A stretch of DNA of 32,365 nucleotides from CAIXMG01 sp964550225 (GCA_964550225.1 CAZJXT010000002.1:1-32365); one strand, 5' to 3'. Positions 13,799 to 22,956 are shown, counted from the stretch's first letter. Translations and numbers: made by a program. The notes: generated by a model not told the origin, from the sequence alone.

Positions 13799-16700
13799 TT
13801 ACTGTTCTTGTTGTTGATCTTGTAATACTTTCAACGTAGGTACGAATTCATCAGAGAATCCAGTTCCTGCTGGAACAAGGTTTCCTACCATCACATTTTC
13901 CATCAATCCTCGCAATTCATCATGACCTGCTTCTACAGCATTATTTACCAATACTCGAGTAACACGTTCGAACGCCGCAGCTGACATCCATGATTTTGCA
14001 GTAAGAGAAACCTCTCCAATTCCTTTTAGTAACTGAATACCTTCTGCTGGTAATTTCCCAGATGCTTCACACAAACGATTTTGTTTAATGAATTCACCTT
14101 TTTCAACAATTTGTCCTGTTGTGAAATTCGTATCATTTGGCTTCTTGATTTGAATACGACTAAACATTTGTCGAATAATAATTTCCAAGTGTTTACGTGC
14201 AATAGGTGCACTGTGTAATTCATACACCTTGTTAATTTCTGCAATAATGTATTCTTGCACTCGATCGAATCCAGCAATAGCAAAGAGGTCTTGAGGATTT
14301 GCAGCACCATCTGTCATTAATTCTCCTTTTTTTACAGACTGTCCTACTTTTACAGATATTGTTCGTCGTGGGTCAACTATATACTCTCTTGATTTATCTG
14401 CATCATTTTTTGCGCTTGATGAAAGAACCACAATTGTTTTTTGAACGCCGTCATTTTTTATCTCAATAACATCTCCATCTGTTTCAGAAATAACTGCTGG
14501 GATTTTAATAGATCGAGATTCAAATAATTGATCTACTCGAGGAAGTCCGGCGGTAATATCATGTCCTTTTACCCCTCCGGCATGCATGGTTCGAAGCGTC
14601 AACTGTGTTCCCGGTTCTCCAATTGCCTGAGCAGCAACGATTCCTACAGCTTCTCCGAGTTTTACCATAGCATTGCGTCCGAGATCTAATCCATAACATT
14701 GTTGGCAAAGTCCATGAAGTGTCTCACAGGTAAGCGGTGAACGAACTACTACTTCTGTTACTCCTGACTCATCAATAATTTTTGCATCTTCTTTAGTTAC
14801 AAAATGATCTCGTTTAAACAATATTTTTCCATTACTATCTTTTACATTTTCGGCAAGCACCCGTCCTGAAATATTTTTAGAAATTGGACGAATCATACCG
14901 TCAATATTTTCTGGACGCACGACAAGACCTTTTTTAGTACCACAGTCATTTTCGAGAATTACTACATCTTGTCCTACAATTACTAATCGTCGAGTCAAAT
15001 ATCCTGCAAGTGCTGTGTTAAGTGCTGTGTCGGTCAACCCTTTTCGTGAACCGTGGTTTGTAATGAAATATTCAATAGGAGAAAGCCCTTCTTTGTATGA
15101 AGAAACAATTGGGAATTCGAGTGGTCGTCCCGCGGTGTTTACGATAACTCCTTTCATTCCGGCCATTTGTCGTAATTGGGCAGTATTTCCTCGAGCTCCA
15201 GAGACAATTTGATCATGAATAGATTCAGAATCTGTAAGATTTTTCTCAATAGCTTTTTCAATTTTACGAGTAACCCCTTCCCACAATTCAATCAATTTAT
15301 TATATCGCTCATCATCAGAGATAAGTCCGTCCATAAACTGATCAATAATTTGTGCTTCAGATTTTCGAGCCTCTAAGACAATTTCTTTTTTCTCTTGGGG
15401 AACAAGAGCATCATCAATACCGATAGTTGTACCTGATTTTGTAGAGAATTTTTGTCCGAATACTTTAATAGCATCAAGGAGTGTTGGTGTTGCATCAAAT
15501 CCATATTTATTAATTACACGATCAACCATTTGTCCGAGAACTTTTTTGGTTGCTTCTGTATTAATAAATTCAAAATCTGCAGGAAGTACCTGATTAAATA
15601 AAATACGTCCAACAGTTGTTTCAAAAACCTTTCCTCCAAAAATCGCGTATTTATTAGAATTTTCTGGAAGAACATAAATTTTTGCACGAACATCAATAAT
15701 ACCATGATCATATGCAAGAATAGCCTCGTTTGGTGATGAGAACATTTTTCCTTCACCAGTTGCTCCTGCAACGATTTTAGTTACCCAATAGCATCCCAAT
15801 ACAATATCTTGTGTTGGTTGCATCACAGGATCTCCTGATTGAGGTTTGAGCAAGTTTTTATTTGACGCAATCAATTCACGTGCTTCAATTTGAGCTTCGT
15901 CTGACAATGGTACATGAACCGCCATTTGATCTCCGTCAAAGTCTGCGTTGAATGCGGAACATACCATTGGATGAACTTGAATCGCCTTTCCTTCGATCAA
16001 TACCGGATTAAATGCTTGGATAGACAATCGGTGCAATGTTGGTGCACGGTTCAAGAGCACATATTTTCCTTGAATCACTTCTTCGAGAATTTCCCATACT
16101 TCTGGCGCTCCATCTTCAATAAGTTTTCCAGCACCACGAATGTTATATGCCAATTCTCGTTTCAAAATTTGAGAAATAACAAACGGTCGGAATAATTCGA
16201 GCGCCATGAATTTTGGCAATCCGCATTGATTCAATTTGAGACTTGGCCCTACTACAATTACTGAACGTCCTGAATAATCTACTCGTTTTCCAAGAAGATT
16301 TGCTCGTAAGATTCCTTGTTTTCCTTTCAAACTATCTGCAAGTGATTTTAATTGACGTCGCTGCGCTTGTGACATCGCAACTGAACCAGAATGTTTTCGA
16401 ATGGTGTTATCAATTAATGAATCCACGGCTTCTTGCAAGATTCGTTTTTCGTTTCGCAAAATAACATCAGGAGCTCCAATTTCTTTCAATTTTTTCAAAC
16501 GATTATTTCGGTTGATTACTCGTCGATACAAATCGTTTACATCTGATGTTGCATGACGTCCACCTTCAAGAGCAACCATTGGTCGCAAGGCTGGTGGAAT
16601 AACAGGAATCGCAGTAAGAAACATCCATTCTGGACGCTGATTTGATGCAATCAATGCACGGATCATATGTAATCGACGCTCCATTTTTTCTCGAGTTGCT

Positions 16701-17437
16701 GGATCTTTTTGTAACATTTTTTCAATATCAGCAACCATTGCTTGTAAATCAAGTGATTTGAAAATAGTGTATACCGCTTCAGCTCCAATACCCGCTTCAA
16801 AAACGGTACTAAATTTCATTGAAAATTTGTGATATTCAACCTCTGATAAAATACGTAATGGTACCAAATCAATGAGATCTTTTTTTGTTGCCGTAAACAA
16901 TTCTTTCAATGCATCTTTCTCTGTATCAGTCTCAAGAGTTTTCATACGAATCTTATATTCGTTATCAAGCTCTTTCAATACTCGATCTTTTTCTGATTGG
17001 TGGATTTCAGTAACAATATATCCTGCAAAGTAAATTACTTTTTCAAGTTGATTAATAGGAATATTTAACAAGGTTGCCATTCGTGATGGAATTCCTCGTA
17101 AGAACCAAATATGAGCAACTGGTGAAGCAAGTTCAATATGCCCCATACGTTCACGACGTACGATAGCTTTAGTTACTTCTACTCCACATTTTTCACACAC
17201 AATACCTGCGTAGCGAATGCGTTTATATTTTCCACAATAACATTCGTAATCTTTTTCTGGGCCGAATACTTTCTCGTCAAATAACCCTCCTCGTTCTGAA
17301 CGACCAGTTCGATAGTTAATTGTTTCTGGTTTTTGAACTTCACCGTATGACCATTCTCGAATTCGCTCTGGCGATGCCAAAGAGAGTGAGATGATATCCG
17401 GTGTAAATGTTGCATGATCTTTATTATTTGTATTCAT
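13799..17437 (-). CDS. rpoC: RNA polymerase beta' subunit
   Basis: Catalytic subunit of RNA polymerase, 1212 aa. The N-terminal zinc ribbon has Cys66, Cys68, Cys81 and Cys84. The catalytic loop is NADFDGDQ (497-504), with Asp499, Asp501 and Asp503 binding magnesium. The second zinc site is formed by NDCGTKKG and TCETLHGLCQQCYG. The bridge helix and trigger loop region contains AVGIVAAQAIGEPGTQLTLR. Length is at the short end of the range, with no large lineage-specific insertion in the trigger loop. It lies 21 nt after rpoB and 11 nt before dnaG. Confidence 0.98.
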   Translation of the reverse strand: MNTNNKDHATFTPDIISLSLASPERIREWSYGEVQKPETINYRTGRSERGGLFDEKVFGPEKDYECYCGKYKRIRYAGIVCEKCGVEVTKAIVRRERMGHIELASPVAHIWFLRGIPSRMATLLNIPINQLEKVIYFAGYIVTEIHQSEKDRVLKELDNEYKIRMKTLETDTEKDALKELFTATKKDLIDLVPLRILSEVEYHKFSMKFSTVFEAGIGAEAVYTIFKSLDLQAMVADIEKMLQKDPATREKMERRLHMIRALIASNQRPEWMFLTAIPVIPPALRPMVALEGGRHATSDVNDLYRRVINRNNRLKKLKEIGAPDVILRNEKRILQEAVDSLIDNTIRKHSGSVAMSQAQRRQLKSLADSLKGKQGILRANLLGKRVDYSGRSVIVVGPSLKLNQCGLPKFMALELFRPFVISQILKRELAYNIRGAGKLIEDGAPEVWEILEEVIQGKYVLLNRAPTLHRLSIQAFNPVLIEGKAIQVHPMVCSAFNADFDGDQMAVHVPLSDEAQIEARELIASNKNLLKPQSGDPVMQPTQDIVLGCYWVTKIVAGATGEGKMFSSPNEAILAYDHGIIDVRAKIYVLPENSNKYAIFGGKVFETTVGRILFNQVLPADFEFINTEATKKVLGQMVDRVINKYGFDATPTLLDAIKVFGQKFSTKSGTTIGIDDALVPQEKKEIVLEARKSEAQIIDQFMDGLISDDERYNKLIELWEGVTRKIEKAIEKNLTDSESIHDQIVSGARGNTAQLRQMAGMKGVIVNTAGRPLEFPIVSSYKEGLSPIEYFITNHGSRKGLTDTALNTALAGYLTRRLVIVGQDVVILENDCGTKKGLVVRPENIDGMIRPISKNISGRVLAENVKDSNGKILFKRDHFVTKEDAKIIDESGVTEVVVRSPLTCETLHGLCQQCYGLDLGRNAMVKLGEAVGIVAAQAIGEPGTQLTLRTMHAGGVKGHDITAGLPRVDQLFESRSIKIPAVISETDGDVIEIKNDGVQKTIVVLSSSAKNDADKSREYIVDPRRTISVKVGQSVKKGELMTDGAANPQDLFAIAGFDRVQEYIIAEINKVYELHSAPIARKHLEIIIRQMFSRIQIKKPNDTNFTTGQIVEKGEFIKQNRLCEASGKLPAEGIQLLKGIGEVSLTAKSWMSAAAFERVTRVLVNNAVEAGHDELRGLMENVMVGNLVPAGTGFSDEFVPTLKVLQDQQQEQ

Positions 17438-17458
17438 AAAATATATGATGGGGATGCA

Positions 17459-20400
17459 TTAGGCAACTTCTTCGTAAGTTTCATTATAATTCTTCTTCGA
17501 CCCTTCCAATTTTACATCCATTGATAATCCTCGGAGATAATTTAGCATTACTTTAAATGATGCTGGCATATTTGGCTCTTTAATATTTTCTCCTTTGATT
17601 AACGAGTTAAAGGCTTCGGTTCGTCCAACAATATCATCTGATTTTACGGTAAGCATTTCTCGCAAGGTGTATGCTGCTCCATATCCTTCGAGTGCCCACA
17701 CTTCCATTTCTCCGAATCGTTGACCTCCTGATTGAGATTTTCCTCCAAGTGGTTGTTGAGTGATCAGACTGTACGGACCAATTGAACGGGCATGCATCTT
17801 GTCTTCTACCATATGAGAAAGTTTCAAGATATACATGTATCCCACGGCAATGTCTTGGCCAAACGATTCTCCTGTTCGTCCATCATAAAGTTTTACCTTT
17901 CCAGTTCGAGAAAATCCAGCTTTTTCCAATTCATCTTTTACTTCATCGGGTGTTGCTCCTGCAAAAGGTGGAACAATCGCCTGATATCCAAGACTGTTTG
18001 CAGCAAGCCCAAGATGCATTTCAAGAATTTGTCCAAGGTTCATACGTGATGATACTCCAAGTGAAGTAAGTACTACATCAACAGGAGTTCCATCTGCCAT
18101 ATAGGGCATATCTTCTTCTGGTAAAATAGTTGAGATTACCCCTTTGTTTCCATGTCGTCCTGCAAGCTTATCTCCTACTTGAATATTTCGCAATTGAGCA
18201 ACTTCTACATAAATTCGCTTAATAACTCCTGACTCCAAATCATGTCCTGCTTCTCGTGAAAATACCTTAACACCCACCACGCGACCTTTTCGTCCGTGTT
18301 CCATACGCATAGAAGAATCTTTAACATCTCGTGCTTTTTCTCCAAAAATAGATCGCAAGAGTCTTTCTTCTGGGGTTAATTCTGTTTCACCTTTTGGTGT
18401 AACTTTTCCAACCAAAATATCTCCTTCGCGAACTTCTGCTCCGATACGTACAATTCCATCTTCATCCAAATCTTTCAATCGAGCTTCTCCTACGTTTGGA
18501 ATATCATGAGTAGTTTGTTCTTCTCCTTGTTTTGTATCACGAACAACACATTCATATTCATCAATATGAATTGAGCTGAAAATACTATTTTTAACTAATT
18601 TTTCTGACAAGATAATCGCATCTTCAAAGTTTGCACCATTCCAACACATAAATGCCACAAGTACGTTTTGTCCGAGAGCTAATTGTCCATTTTCTGTTGC
18701 TGAACCATCTGCAATCACTTGACCTTTCTTTACTTTATCTCCAACACGAACGAGTGGACGATTATGATACATCGTTCCTTGGTTTGTTCGCGCGTATAGT
18801 GTAAGAGCATATTCTTTTGTTTTTCCTGCACTTGTTTTAATTTCAATCATTTGTGCATCTGAATGAGTAACCGTTCCATCTTCTTGTGCAAGAATTAATC
18901 GTCCAGAATCAAGAGCCGCTCGCTCTTCCATACCTGTCGCTACCAAAGGTGCCATAGGTACAACACATGGCATTGCTTGTTTTTGCATGTTTGATCCCAT
19001 GAGTGTTCGTTTCGCGTCATCATGTTCCAAAAATGGAATCATTGAAGAAGCTACTGAGTAAGCTTGATTTGGAGAAACATCAACATAGTCAACATCTTCT
19101 CGACGAGCAATACCTGGGATTGTTTTTACTCGAGCTTCTACAACAGTATCTGTAATTTTTCCATCTTTATCATAATGTAATCCAGCATGAGCAATAATAT
19201 ATTGCTCTTCTTCTACAGCATTCATATAAGAAATTTCTCCTGTGATTTTTCCATTTTTTACCTTAATGTAAGGAGTTTCAATCATTCCAAATTCATTTAC
19301 ACGAGCAAAAATAGACATCTGCAAAATAAGCCCGATGTTTGGTCCTTCAGGGGTATGTACTGGACACAGTCGCCCATAATGAGACGTATGCACATCTCGA
19401 ACTTCAAATCCTGCTCGTTCACGAGTAAGACCTCCTGGTCCTAATGCTGATAGACGACGCAAGTGTTCCATTTCTGACAAAATGTTTGCTTGGTCTTGCA
19501 ATTGTGATAACTGGTTTGTTGTAAAGAAACCATTAATTACCGCCTGGAGTGGTCGTTGATTGAGTACTTGGATTGGCAATGTTGTTTCTGTATCAATTGT
19601 CGACATGCGGTCTTGCACATTACGACGAATACGAAGCATCCCCACAGATACTTCTCGGAGCAATAATTCTCCTACGAATTTCACACGACGATGACCTAAA
19701 TGATCAATATCATCTGCTTTTGCTTTTGGAGTGGTATTTAATTCTGAAATTTTTTCAATAATAGCAACCACATCATCTGCAGTAATAGTCATTACTGATA
19801 ATGCAGCTTCATCCATTTTTTTACCAAATCGTTTGTTGAATGAATATCGCCCTACATCAGAAAGATTATATCGATCATCACTTAAAATAGAATCTACGAA
19901 TTCTTTTGCGTTATCAGCTGAGGCAATTTCTCCATCTCGCAATTTTCGATAAATTTCTACATAGGATTCGCTCACTGTTTTTGCAGGATCTTTCGCAAGA
20001 GATGCTTTCATACATTCAAGAGCTGCTTCATTTTTGAAAAGCTTCAGCATTTTTTCATCATCAGTAATTCCTAATGTTCGCAACAATGATGTTGCAACGA
20101 ATTTTCTTTTTTTATCAATGCGAACATACATCACATTGTCAGCATCAGATTCTAATTCGATCCATGCTCCTCGAGATGGAATAATTTTCGCACCAAAGAA
20201 ACGTCCTTTTTTAGTTTGACGATCATTAAATGAAACTCCGGCTGAACGAGCGAGCTGTGGAACTACAACACGCTCTACTCCATTGATAATAAATGTTCCA
20301 TGAGCAGTCATGAGAGGTACCTCTGATAAAAAGATTTCTTGTTCTTTTTCTGTACCTAACATTTTATTTTTTAACTTAACACGAGCTTTTACTTCTGCTT

Positions 20401-20686
20401 CGTAGGTAAGTTTATTTTGTTTTGCATAATTTTCGTCATGATCAGGAGCATTTACTACAAGTGACAAAATAGACAATTCAAATTTCTTTTCTGAATAATC
20501 TTGCATAGGAGAAAAATCCTTGATGGTTTCAGCAAGGTCTTTTTCCAAGAACTTTTTGTACGATGCTAATTGATTTTCGACCAGATGCGGAATTGGGGCA
20601 AGAGGTGTTCGAAACTTTGAGAATGTTTTTTGTTCTCGTGGTCCAGAAACAACAATACCTCCTTTACTCTTTGTTTTTTGTGCCAT
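17459..20686 (-). CDS. rpoB: RNA polymerase beta subunit
   Basis: Second large subunit of RNA polymerase, 1075 aa, compact compared with E. coli (1342). Recognisable blocks: TFIINGVERVVVPQLARS, the rifampicin-region segment TTNQLSQLQDQANILSEMEH with LSALGPGGLTRERAGFEVRD, HYGRLCPVHTPEGPNIGL, VGDKLAGRHGNKGVIS, and C-terminal GGKSQSGGQRFGEMEVWALE. In the rifampicin region Gln, Asp, His and Arg stand as in other bacteria, but the usual S531-equivalent block LSALGPGGL is intact, so no resistance can be inferred. It is first of the rpoB-rpoC-dnaG-rpoD operon; rplJ and rplL, the usual upstream genes, are not adjacent. Confidence 0.98.
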   Translation of the reverse strand: MAQKTKSKGGIVVSGPREQKTFSKFRTPLAPIPHLVENQLASYKKFLEKDLAETIKDFSPMQDYSEKKFELSILSLVVNAPDHDENYAKQNKLTYEAEVKARVKLKNKMLGTEKEQEIFLSEVPLMTAHGTFIINGVERVVVPQLARSAGVSFNDRQTKKGRFFGAKIIPSRGAWIELESDADNVMYVRIDKKRKFVATSLLRTLGITDDEKMLKLFKNEAALECMKASLAKDPAKTVSESYVEIYRKLRDGEIASADNAKEFVDSILSDDRYNLSDVGRYSFNKRFGKKMDEAALSVMTITADDVVAIIEKISELNTTPKAKADDIDHLGHRRVKFVGELLLREVSVGMLRIRRNVQDRMSTIDTETTLPIQVLNQRPLQAVINGFFTTNQLSQLQDQANILSEMEHLRRLSALGPGGLTRERAGFEVRDVHTSHYGRLCPVHTPEGPNIGLILQMSIFARVNEFGMIETPYIKVKNGKITGEISYMNAVEEEQYIIAHAGLHYDKDGKITDTVVEARVKTIPGIARREDVDYVDVSPNQAYSVASSMIPFLEHDDAKRTLMGSNMQKQAMPCVVPMAPLVATGMEERAALDSGRLILAQEDGTVTHSDAQMIEIKTSAGKTKEYALTLYARTNQGTMYHNRPLVRVGDKVKKGQVIADGSATENGQLALGQNVLVAFMCWNGANFEDAIILSEKLVKNSIFSSIHIDEYECVVRDTKQGEEQTTHDIPNVGEARLKDLDEDGIVRIGAEVREGDILVGKVTPKGETELTPEERLLRSIFGEKARDVKDSSMRMEHGRKGRVVGVKVFSREAGHDLESGVIKRIYVEVAQLRNIQVGDKLAGRHGNKGVISTILPEEDMPYMADGTPVDVVLTSLGVSSRMNLGQILEMHLGLAANSLGYQAIVPPFAGATPDEVKDELEKAGFSRTGKVKLYDGRTGESFGQDIAVGYMYILKLSHMVEDKMHARSIGPYSLITQQPLGGKSQSGGQRFGEMEVWALEGYGAAYTLREMLTVKSDDIVGRTEAFNSLIKGENIKEPNMPASFKVMLNYLRGLSMDVKLEGSKKNYNETYEEVA

Positions 20687-20780
20687 AACAGCAAAAATGG
20701 GCCGTGTGGGACGGCTTTAGAATTAAAGGCTCTAGTAAAATCTGCAATCGGACAACCGGCACTCAATCGAGTCTGATAGT
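20687..20780 (-). other. rpoB operon 5' leader
   Basis: About 94 nt separate the predicted start from the rpoB ATG, longer than for most conserved genes here. It contains small hairpins: ACTC/GAGT with a 4-nt loop, and GCCGT-CCCAC-ACGGC (about 20703-20717) followed by CCATTTTT. It may be regulatory or an attenuator, but the stems are short. An open frame through it is not a credible gene. Confidence 0.4.
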
Positions 20781-20786
20781 TTTGAC

Positions 20787-20815
20787 ACTATAAAACAATT
20801 GATTAAAAAAAGCAA
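20787..20815 (-). promoter_or_regulatory. Promoter of the rpoB operon, -35 inside the gene D terminator
   Basis: -35 TTGCTT (20810-20815), 17-bp spacer, -10 TATAGT (20787-20792). The -35 bases are part of the descending arm and T-run of the terminator stem. Confidence 0.7.
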
Positions 20816-20837
20816 GGATTACACATCCTTGCTTTTT
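20807..20837 (-). terminator. Intrinsic terminator of gene D
   Basis: AAAAAGCAAGGAT (20807-20819) pairs with ATCCTTGCTTTTT (20825-20837): a perfect 13-bp stem with a 5-nt loop, then T-run on the minus strand. It lies 43 nt after the gene D stop. Confidence 0.9.
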
Positions 20838-20880
20838 GCTAACAGGCTTCTTTACTTTTGGTAGAGTTTTTTTGCTTCGA

Positions 20881-21312
20881 TTACTGCTTCAGTTCAAATT
20901 TCAAAGGAGGTGCCGGCTGAGTTAAGAAATTATTTATTTCAACAATTTTTTCTACCACCTGCTCCCATGTTCCCTTAAAACCAAAGAATTCTTTAGTCTC
21001 AAGATGTTCTGTGGGGCCTGTACAGGTAGCTGCACTATTAATTTCTGCCTCATTTCCTGGTTTGAAGATACAAACTACTGTCTCACCATGATTTGCCGTT
21101 GGTTCCAACTCAACGCTAATGCGGAACACAAACAGTTCTTCATAATTATAAATCTCTCCATCATTCATAATATCAGTCAATTCGGAAACTGATGTCCATC
21201 CGTCCTGATAAATCGGAATTTTTAGCAATAATTCTGCCCACTCACGCAATGTTTTTAAATCAATATCGGTTGCGTTATTCACCTTATTTTTTAATTCTTC
21301 TGTTGGCTTCAT
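20881..21312 (-). CDS. Hypothetical protein (orphan gene D), 143 aa
   Basis: Function not recognised. An acidic, soluble 143-residue protein. The N-terminal third is helical (LKTLREWAELLLK, about 19-31). The middle is probably beta (ELFVFRISVELEP, about 59-71, and ETVVCIFKPG). A C-terminal helix (WEQVVEKIVEINNFL) precedes a proline-rich end. Two cysteines (about 80 and 97) are too far apart for a metal motif. Its own promoter abuts the trmD stop codon, so it may be transcribed both alone and by readthrough from trmD. The predicted leader is A-rich with no Shine-Dalgarno. Confidence 0.7.
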   Translation of the reverse strand: MKPTEELKNKVNNATDIDLKTLREWAELLLKIPIYQDGWTSVSELTDIMNDGEIYNYEELFVFRISVELEPTANHGETVVCIFKPGNEAEINSAATCTGPTEHLETKEFFGFKGTWEQVVEKIVEINNFLTQPAPPLKFELKQ

Positions 21313-21346
21313 CTTTTTGATTTTAGTTATGAAATTGTTTAAAACA

Positions 21347-21375
21347 AAATTAACATATTCTAATTAAACTGTCAA
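21347..21375 (-). promoter_or_regulatory. Promoter of gene D
   Basis: TTGACA (21370-21375), 17-bp spacer, TAATTT (21347-21352) with TGT extension. The -35 box directly adjoins the trmD stop codon (21376-21378). Confidence 0.7.
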
Positions 21376-22077
21376 CTATTCCAACCCTCTTCGTTTCCAC
21401 GCATCAATCAATTTCGGATTCCCTGACAGTAACACTGGTGGGACCTTGTATTTTTTTACTTTCCCTTGATTATTTGTATATTCTAAAACCTCGGGACGAG
21501 TGTAGACATCATGTGACGCAATACGTTCTTCTTCTCGAGAATCAAAATTACCCAACACTCCAGGAATTTGACGTGCCATACAGTCAATACAAATCATTGC
21601 TGGTAATTCTCCACCTGTGAGTACATAATTTCCAATGGAAATATCTTCCATTTTAAAAATCTTCTTGATTCGCGCATCAATACCCTCGTATCGTCCACAC
21701 ACGAAAATAATATCAGTATATTTTTTTACTGTTGTTTTAGCATATTCCGTATCAAACATTTTTCCACCAGGTGAAAAGAAAATAATTTTAGATTTTGCTT
21801 TAGTTTTTTTATTGATTATCGCAAGAGCTTTTTCGATTGCCTTGATATACGGCTCTGCGCGTAACACCATTCCAGGACCTCCTCCATAGGGTTTTCCATC
21901 CGCATACACGGTCACATTTCCATCAGGCCATTTTTTCTTTAATTCTTTCGGGGCGTATGTTCGAGGATCGTAAAAAGTAACACTGATTTTTTTATCAGCG
22001 AGAGCTCGACCAATAATTGATTCGTTGAGGTATGAAGTAAATGATTCTGGAAATAATGTAATGACGTGAAATCTCAT
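21376..22077 (-). CDS. trmD: tRNA (guanine37-N1)-methyltransferase
   Basis: Methylates G37 next to the anticodon using S-adenosylmethionine, preventing frameshifting. It is a SPOUT-class enzyme, 233 aa. Motifs in order: FHVITLFPESF (N-terminus), DGKPYGGGPGMVLRAEP, IIFFSPGGKMFD, VCGRYEGIDAR, GNYVLTGGELPAM (knot) and C-terminal RPEVLEYTN with PPVLLSGNPKLID. Two earlier in-frame ATGs (22089 and 22086) lie in the -10 box, so the ATG at 22077, 7 nt downstream and matching the family start, is chosen. rimM and rplS are not adjacent, although the KH gene and rpsP are just upstream. Confidence 0.97.
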   Translation of the reverse strand: MRFHVITLFPESFTSYLNESIIGRALADKKISVTFYDPRTYAPKELKKKWPDGNVTVYADGKPYGGGPGMVLRAEPYIKAIEKALAIINKKTKAKSKIIFFSPGGKMFDTEYAKTTVKKYTDIIFVCGRYEGIDARIKKIFKMEDISIGNYVLTGGELPAMICIDCMARQIPGVLGNFDSREEERIASHDVYTRPEVLEYTNNQGKVKKYKVPPVLLSGNPKLIDAWKRRGLE

Positions 22078-22084
22078 ATCTTTC

Positions 22085-22112
22085 ATCATACTGATTTTTG
22101 AAATTTAAACAA
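22085..22112 (-). promoter_or_regulatory. Promoter of trmD
   Basis: -35 TTGTTT (22107-22112), 16-bp spacer, -10 TATGAT (22085-22090), then 7 nt to the ATG. The -35 overlaps the end of the preceding terminator arm. Confidence 0.55.
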
Positions 22113-22142
22113 ATAAAAAATACCGTGAGGTATTTTTTATTT
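22111..22142 (-). terminator. Intrinsic terminator of the KH-domain gene
   Basis: AAATAAAAAATACC (22111-22124) pairs with GGTATTTTTTATTT (22129-22142): a 14-bp perfect stem with loop GTGA. It begins 1 nt after the stop codon. Confidence 0.85.
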
Positions 22143-22143
22143 A

Positions 22144-22467
22144 CTACATATCTGCTTTTAAATCTGCGAGAGCTGCGTCAACATCAACAGATGCTGCTGA
22201 TTGTGGAGCTCGTCTATTTAAAGGCTCATTAATTTTCATATTTACTCGTTGATTATGTTTCATACCAACTACACGAAGAAGGGTTCGAATTGATTTTGCA
22301 GTTGCTCCTTGGCGACCAATCAATTTCCCCATATCTTCACCGTTTACATCAACGGTCATAAGTACTCCCATTTCATCAATTGTTTTTACTACCTTAACAT
22401 CTTCTGGTTTATCTACTAATGCCTTTACGGTCATTTCTAAATATTCATGTACTGCGTCGTTCTGCAT
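22144..22467 (-). CDS. khpA: KH-domain RNA-binding protein (KhpA/YlqC type)
   Basis: Small single KH-domain RNA-binding protein, 107 aa. The GxxG loop appears in KLIGRQGATAKSIRTLL (about 53-69), preceded by VLMTVDVNGED, the usual beta strand. KhpA is normally about 75-80 residues; here a C-terminal tail of about 25 residues (PQSAASVDVDAALADLKADM) is added, acidic and alanine-rich. Position between rpsP and trmD matches the widespread rpsP-khpA-rimM-trmD cluster, but here each gene has its own promoter and terminator. It has a roughly 50-nt leader with a hairpin, in contrast to the leaderless neighbours. Confidence 0.9.
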   Translation of the reverse strand: MQNDAVHEYLEMTVKALVDKPEDVKVVKTIDEMGVLMTVDVNGEDMGKLIGRQGATAKSIRTLLRVVGMKHNQRVNMKINEPLNRRAPQSAASVDVDAALADLKADM

Positions 22468-22478
22468 AAAAATCTATC

Positions 22479-22520
22479 ATATCGCAAGAGTATTAATGAG
22501 TAAAAAGGACTCTGCGATAT
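22479..22520 (-). promoter_or_regulatory. Leader hairpin of the KH-domain gene
   Basis: ATATCGCA (minus, 22520-22513) pairs with TGCGATAT (22486-22479), extended by GAGT/ACTC past a 1-nt bulge. It fills most of the leader and ends 11 nt before the ATG. A second -10-like TATGAT overlaps its 3' arm, so a leaderless alternative start is also possible. Confidence 0.45.
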
Positions 22521-22524
22521 CGGT

Positions 22525-22553
22525 ATCTTAATCTGTTTTATGATGAAAGTCAA
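22525..22553 (-). promoter_or_regulatory. Promoter of the KH-domain gene
   Basis: TTGACT (22548-22553), 17-bp spacer, TAAGAT (22525-22530). The -35 lies about 2 nt after the rpsP terminator. Confidence 0.7.
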
Positions 22554-22555
22554 AT

Positions 22556-22579
22556 AAAAAAACGCATGAGCGTTTTTTT
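22556..22579 (-). terminator. Intrinsic terminator of rpsP
   Basis: AAAAAAACGC (22556-22565) pairs with GCGTTTTTTT (22570-22579), loop ATGA. The rpsP stop codon overlaps its first base. Confidence 0.88.
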
Positions 22580-22872
22580 TATTTAGTCTTTCGTTTTACT
22601 GAAGTCTTTTTAGGAAGTGAAGAAATTTTCTTTCCTTCAATTACTTTATGAGTAACCAAGAAATTGTGAACGGTGTCTGATAATTGAACTCCTTTTGAAA
22701 TCCAATCAGTAATGAGTTCTTTTTTTAATTCAATAGTTCCCATTTTTGGATTGTAAGATCCAACAATATCAATAAACTTTCCTGATTGTACACCATTTCG
22801 TTTATCAGTAATCACCACACGGTAGTGAGGTTCATTTTTTCGCCCAATTCGTTGTAATCGCATTGTTAACAT
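22579..22872 (-). CDS. rpsP: 30S ribosomal protein S16
   Basis: Small-subunit protein S16, 97 aa. MRLQRIGRKNEPHYRVV at the N-terminus matches the family block (RLKRMGAKKKPFYRIV-like), followed by GKFIDIVGSYNPKMG and WISKGVQLSDTVHNFL. The C-terminal tail is basic. ATG 22872 (MLTMRL) lies 9 nt after the -10; the ATG three codons later would also fit the family, but promoter spacing favours the first. Confidence 0.97.
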   Translation of the reverse strand: MLTMRLQRIGRKNEPHYRVVITDKRNGVQSGKFIDIVGSYNPKMGTIELKKELITDWISKGVQLSDTVHNFLVTHKVIEGKKISSLPKKTSVKRKTK

Positions 22873-22881
22873 AGTGTAGCC

Positions 22882-22909
22882 ATCTTATCAGAAAAGGATT
22901 TTTTGTCAA
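22882..22909 (-). promoter_or_regulatory. Promoter of rpsP
   Basis: TTGACA (22904-22909), 16-bp spacer, TAAGAT (22882-22887) with TGA extension, 9 nt before the ATG. The -35 starts one base after the T-run of the gene E terminator. Confidence 0.78.
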
Positions 22910-22916
22910 GAAAAAA

Positions 22917-22949
22917 ACAGTCTCCTTGCTTACAAGCAATGAAGACTGT
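22917..22949 (-). terminator. Intrinsic terminator of gene E
   Basis: ACAGTCT (22917-22923) pairs with AGACTGT (22943-22949), and TTGCTT (22926-22931) with AAGCAA (22934-22939), with a small internal loop. Seven T follow on the minus strand. Confidence 0.85.
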
Positions 22950-22956
22950 CTCGAGT

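Noticed and set aside
20566..20766. 66-codon minus-strand frame over the rpoB start
   Set aside because: It overlaps rpoB in another frame and starts in the leader; there is no support beyond being open.
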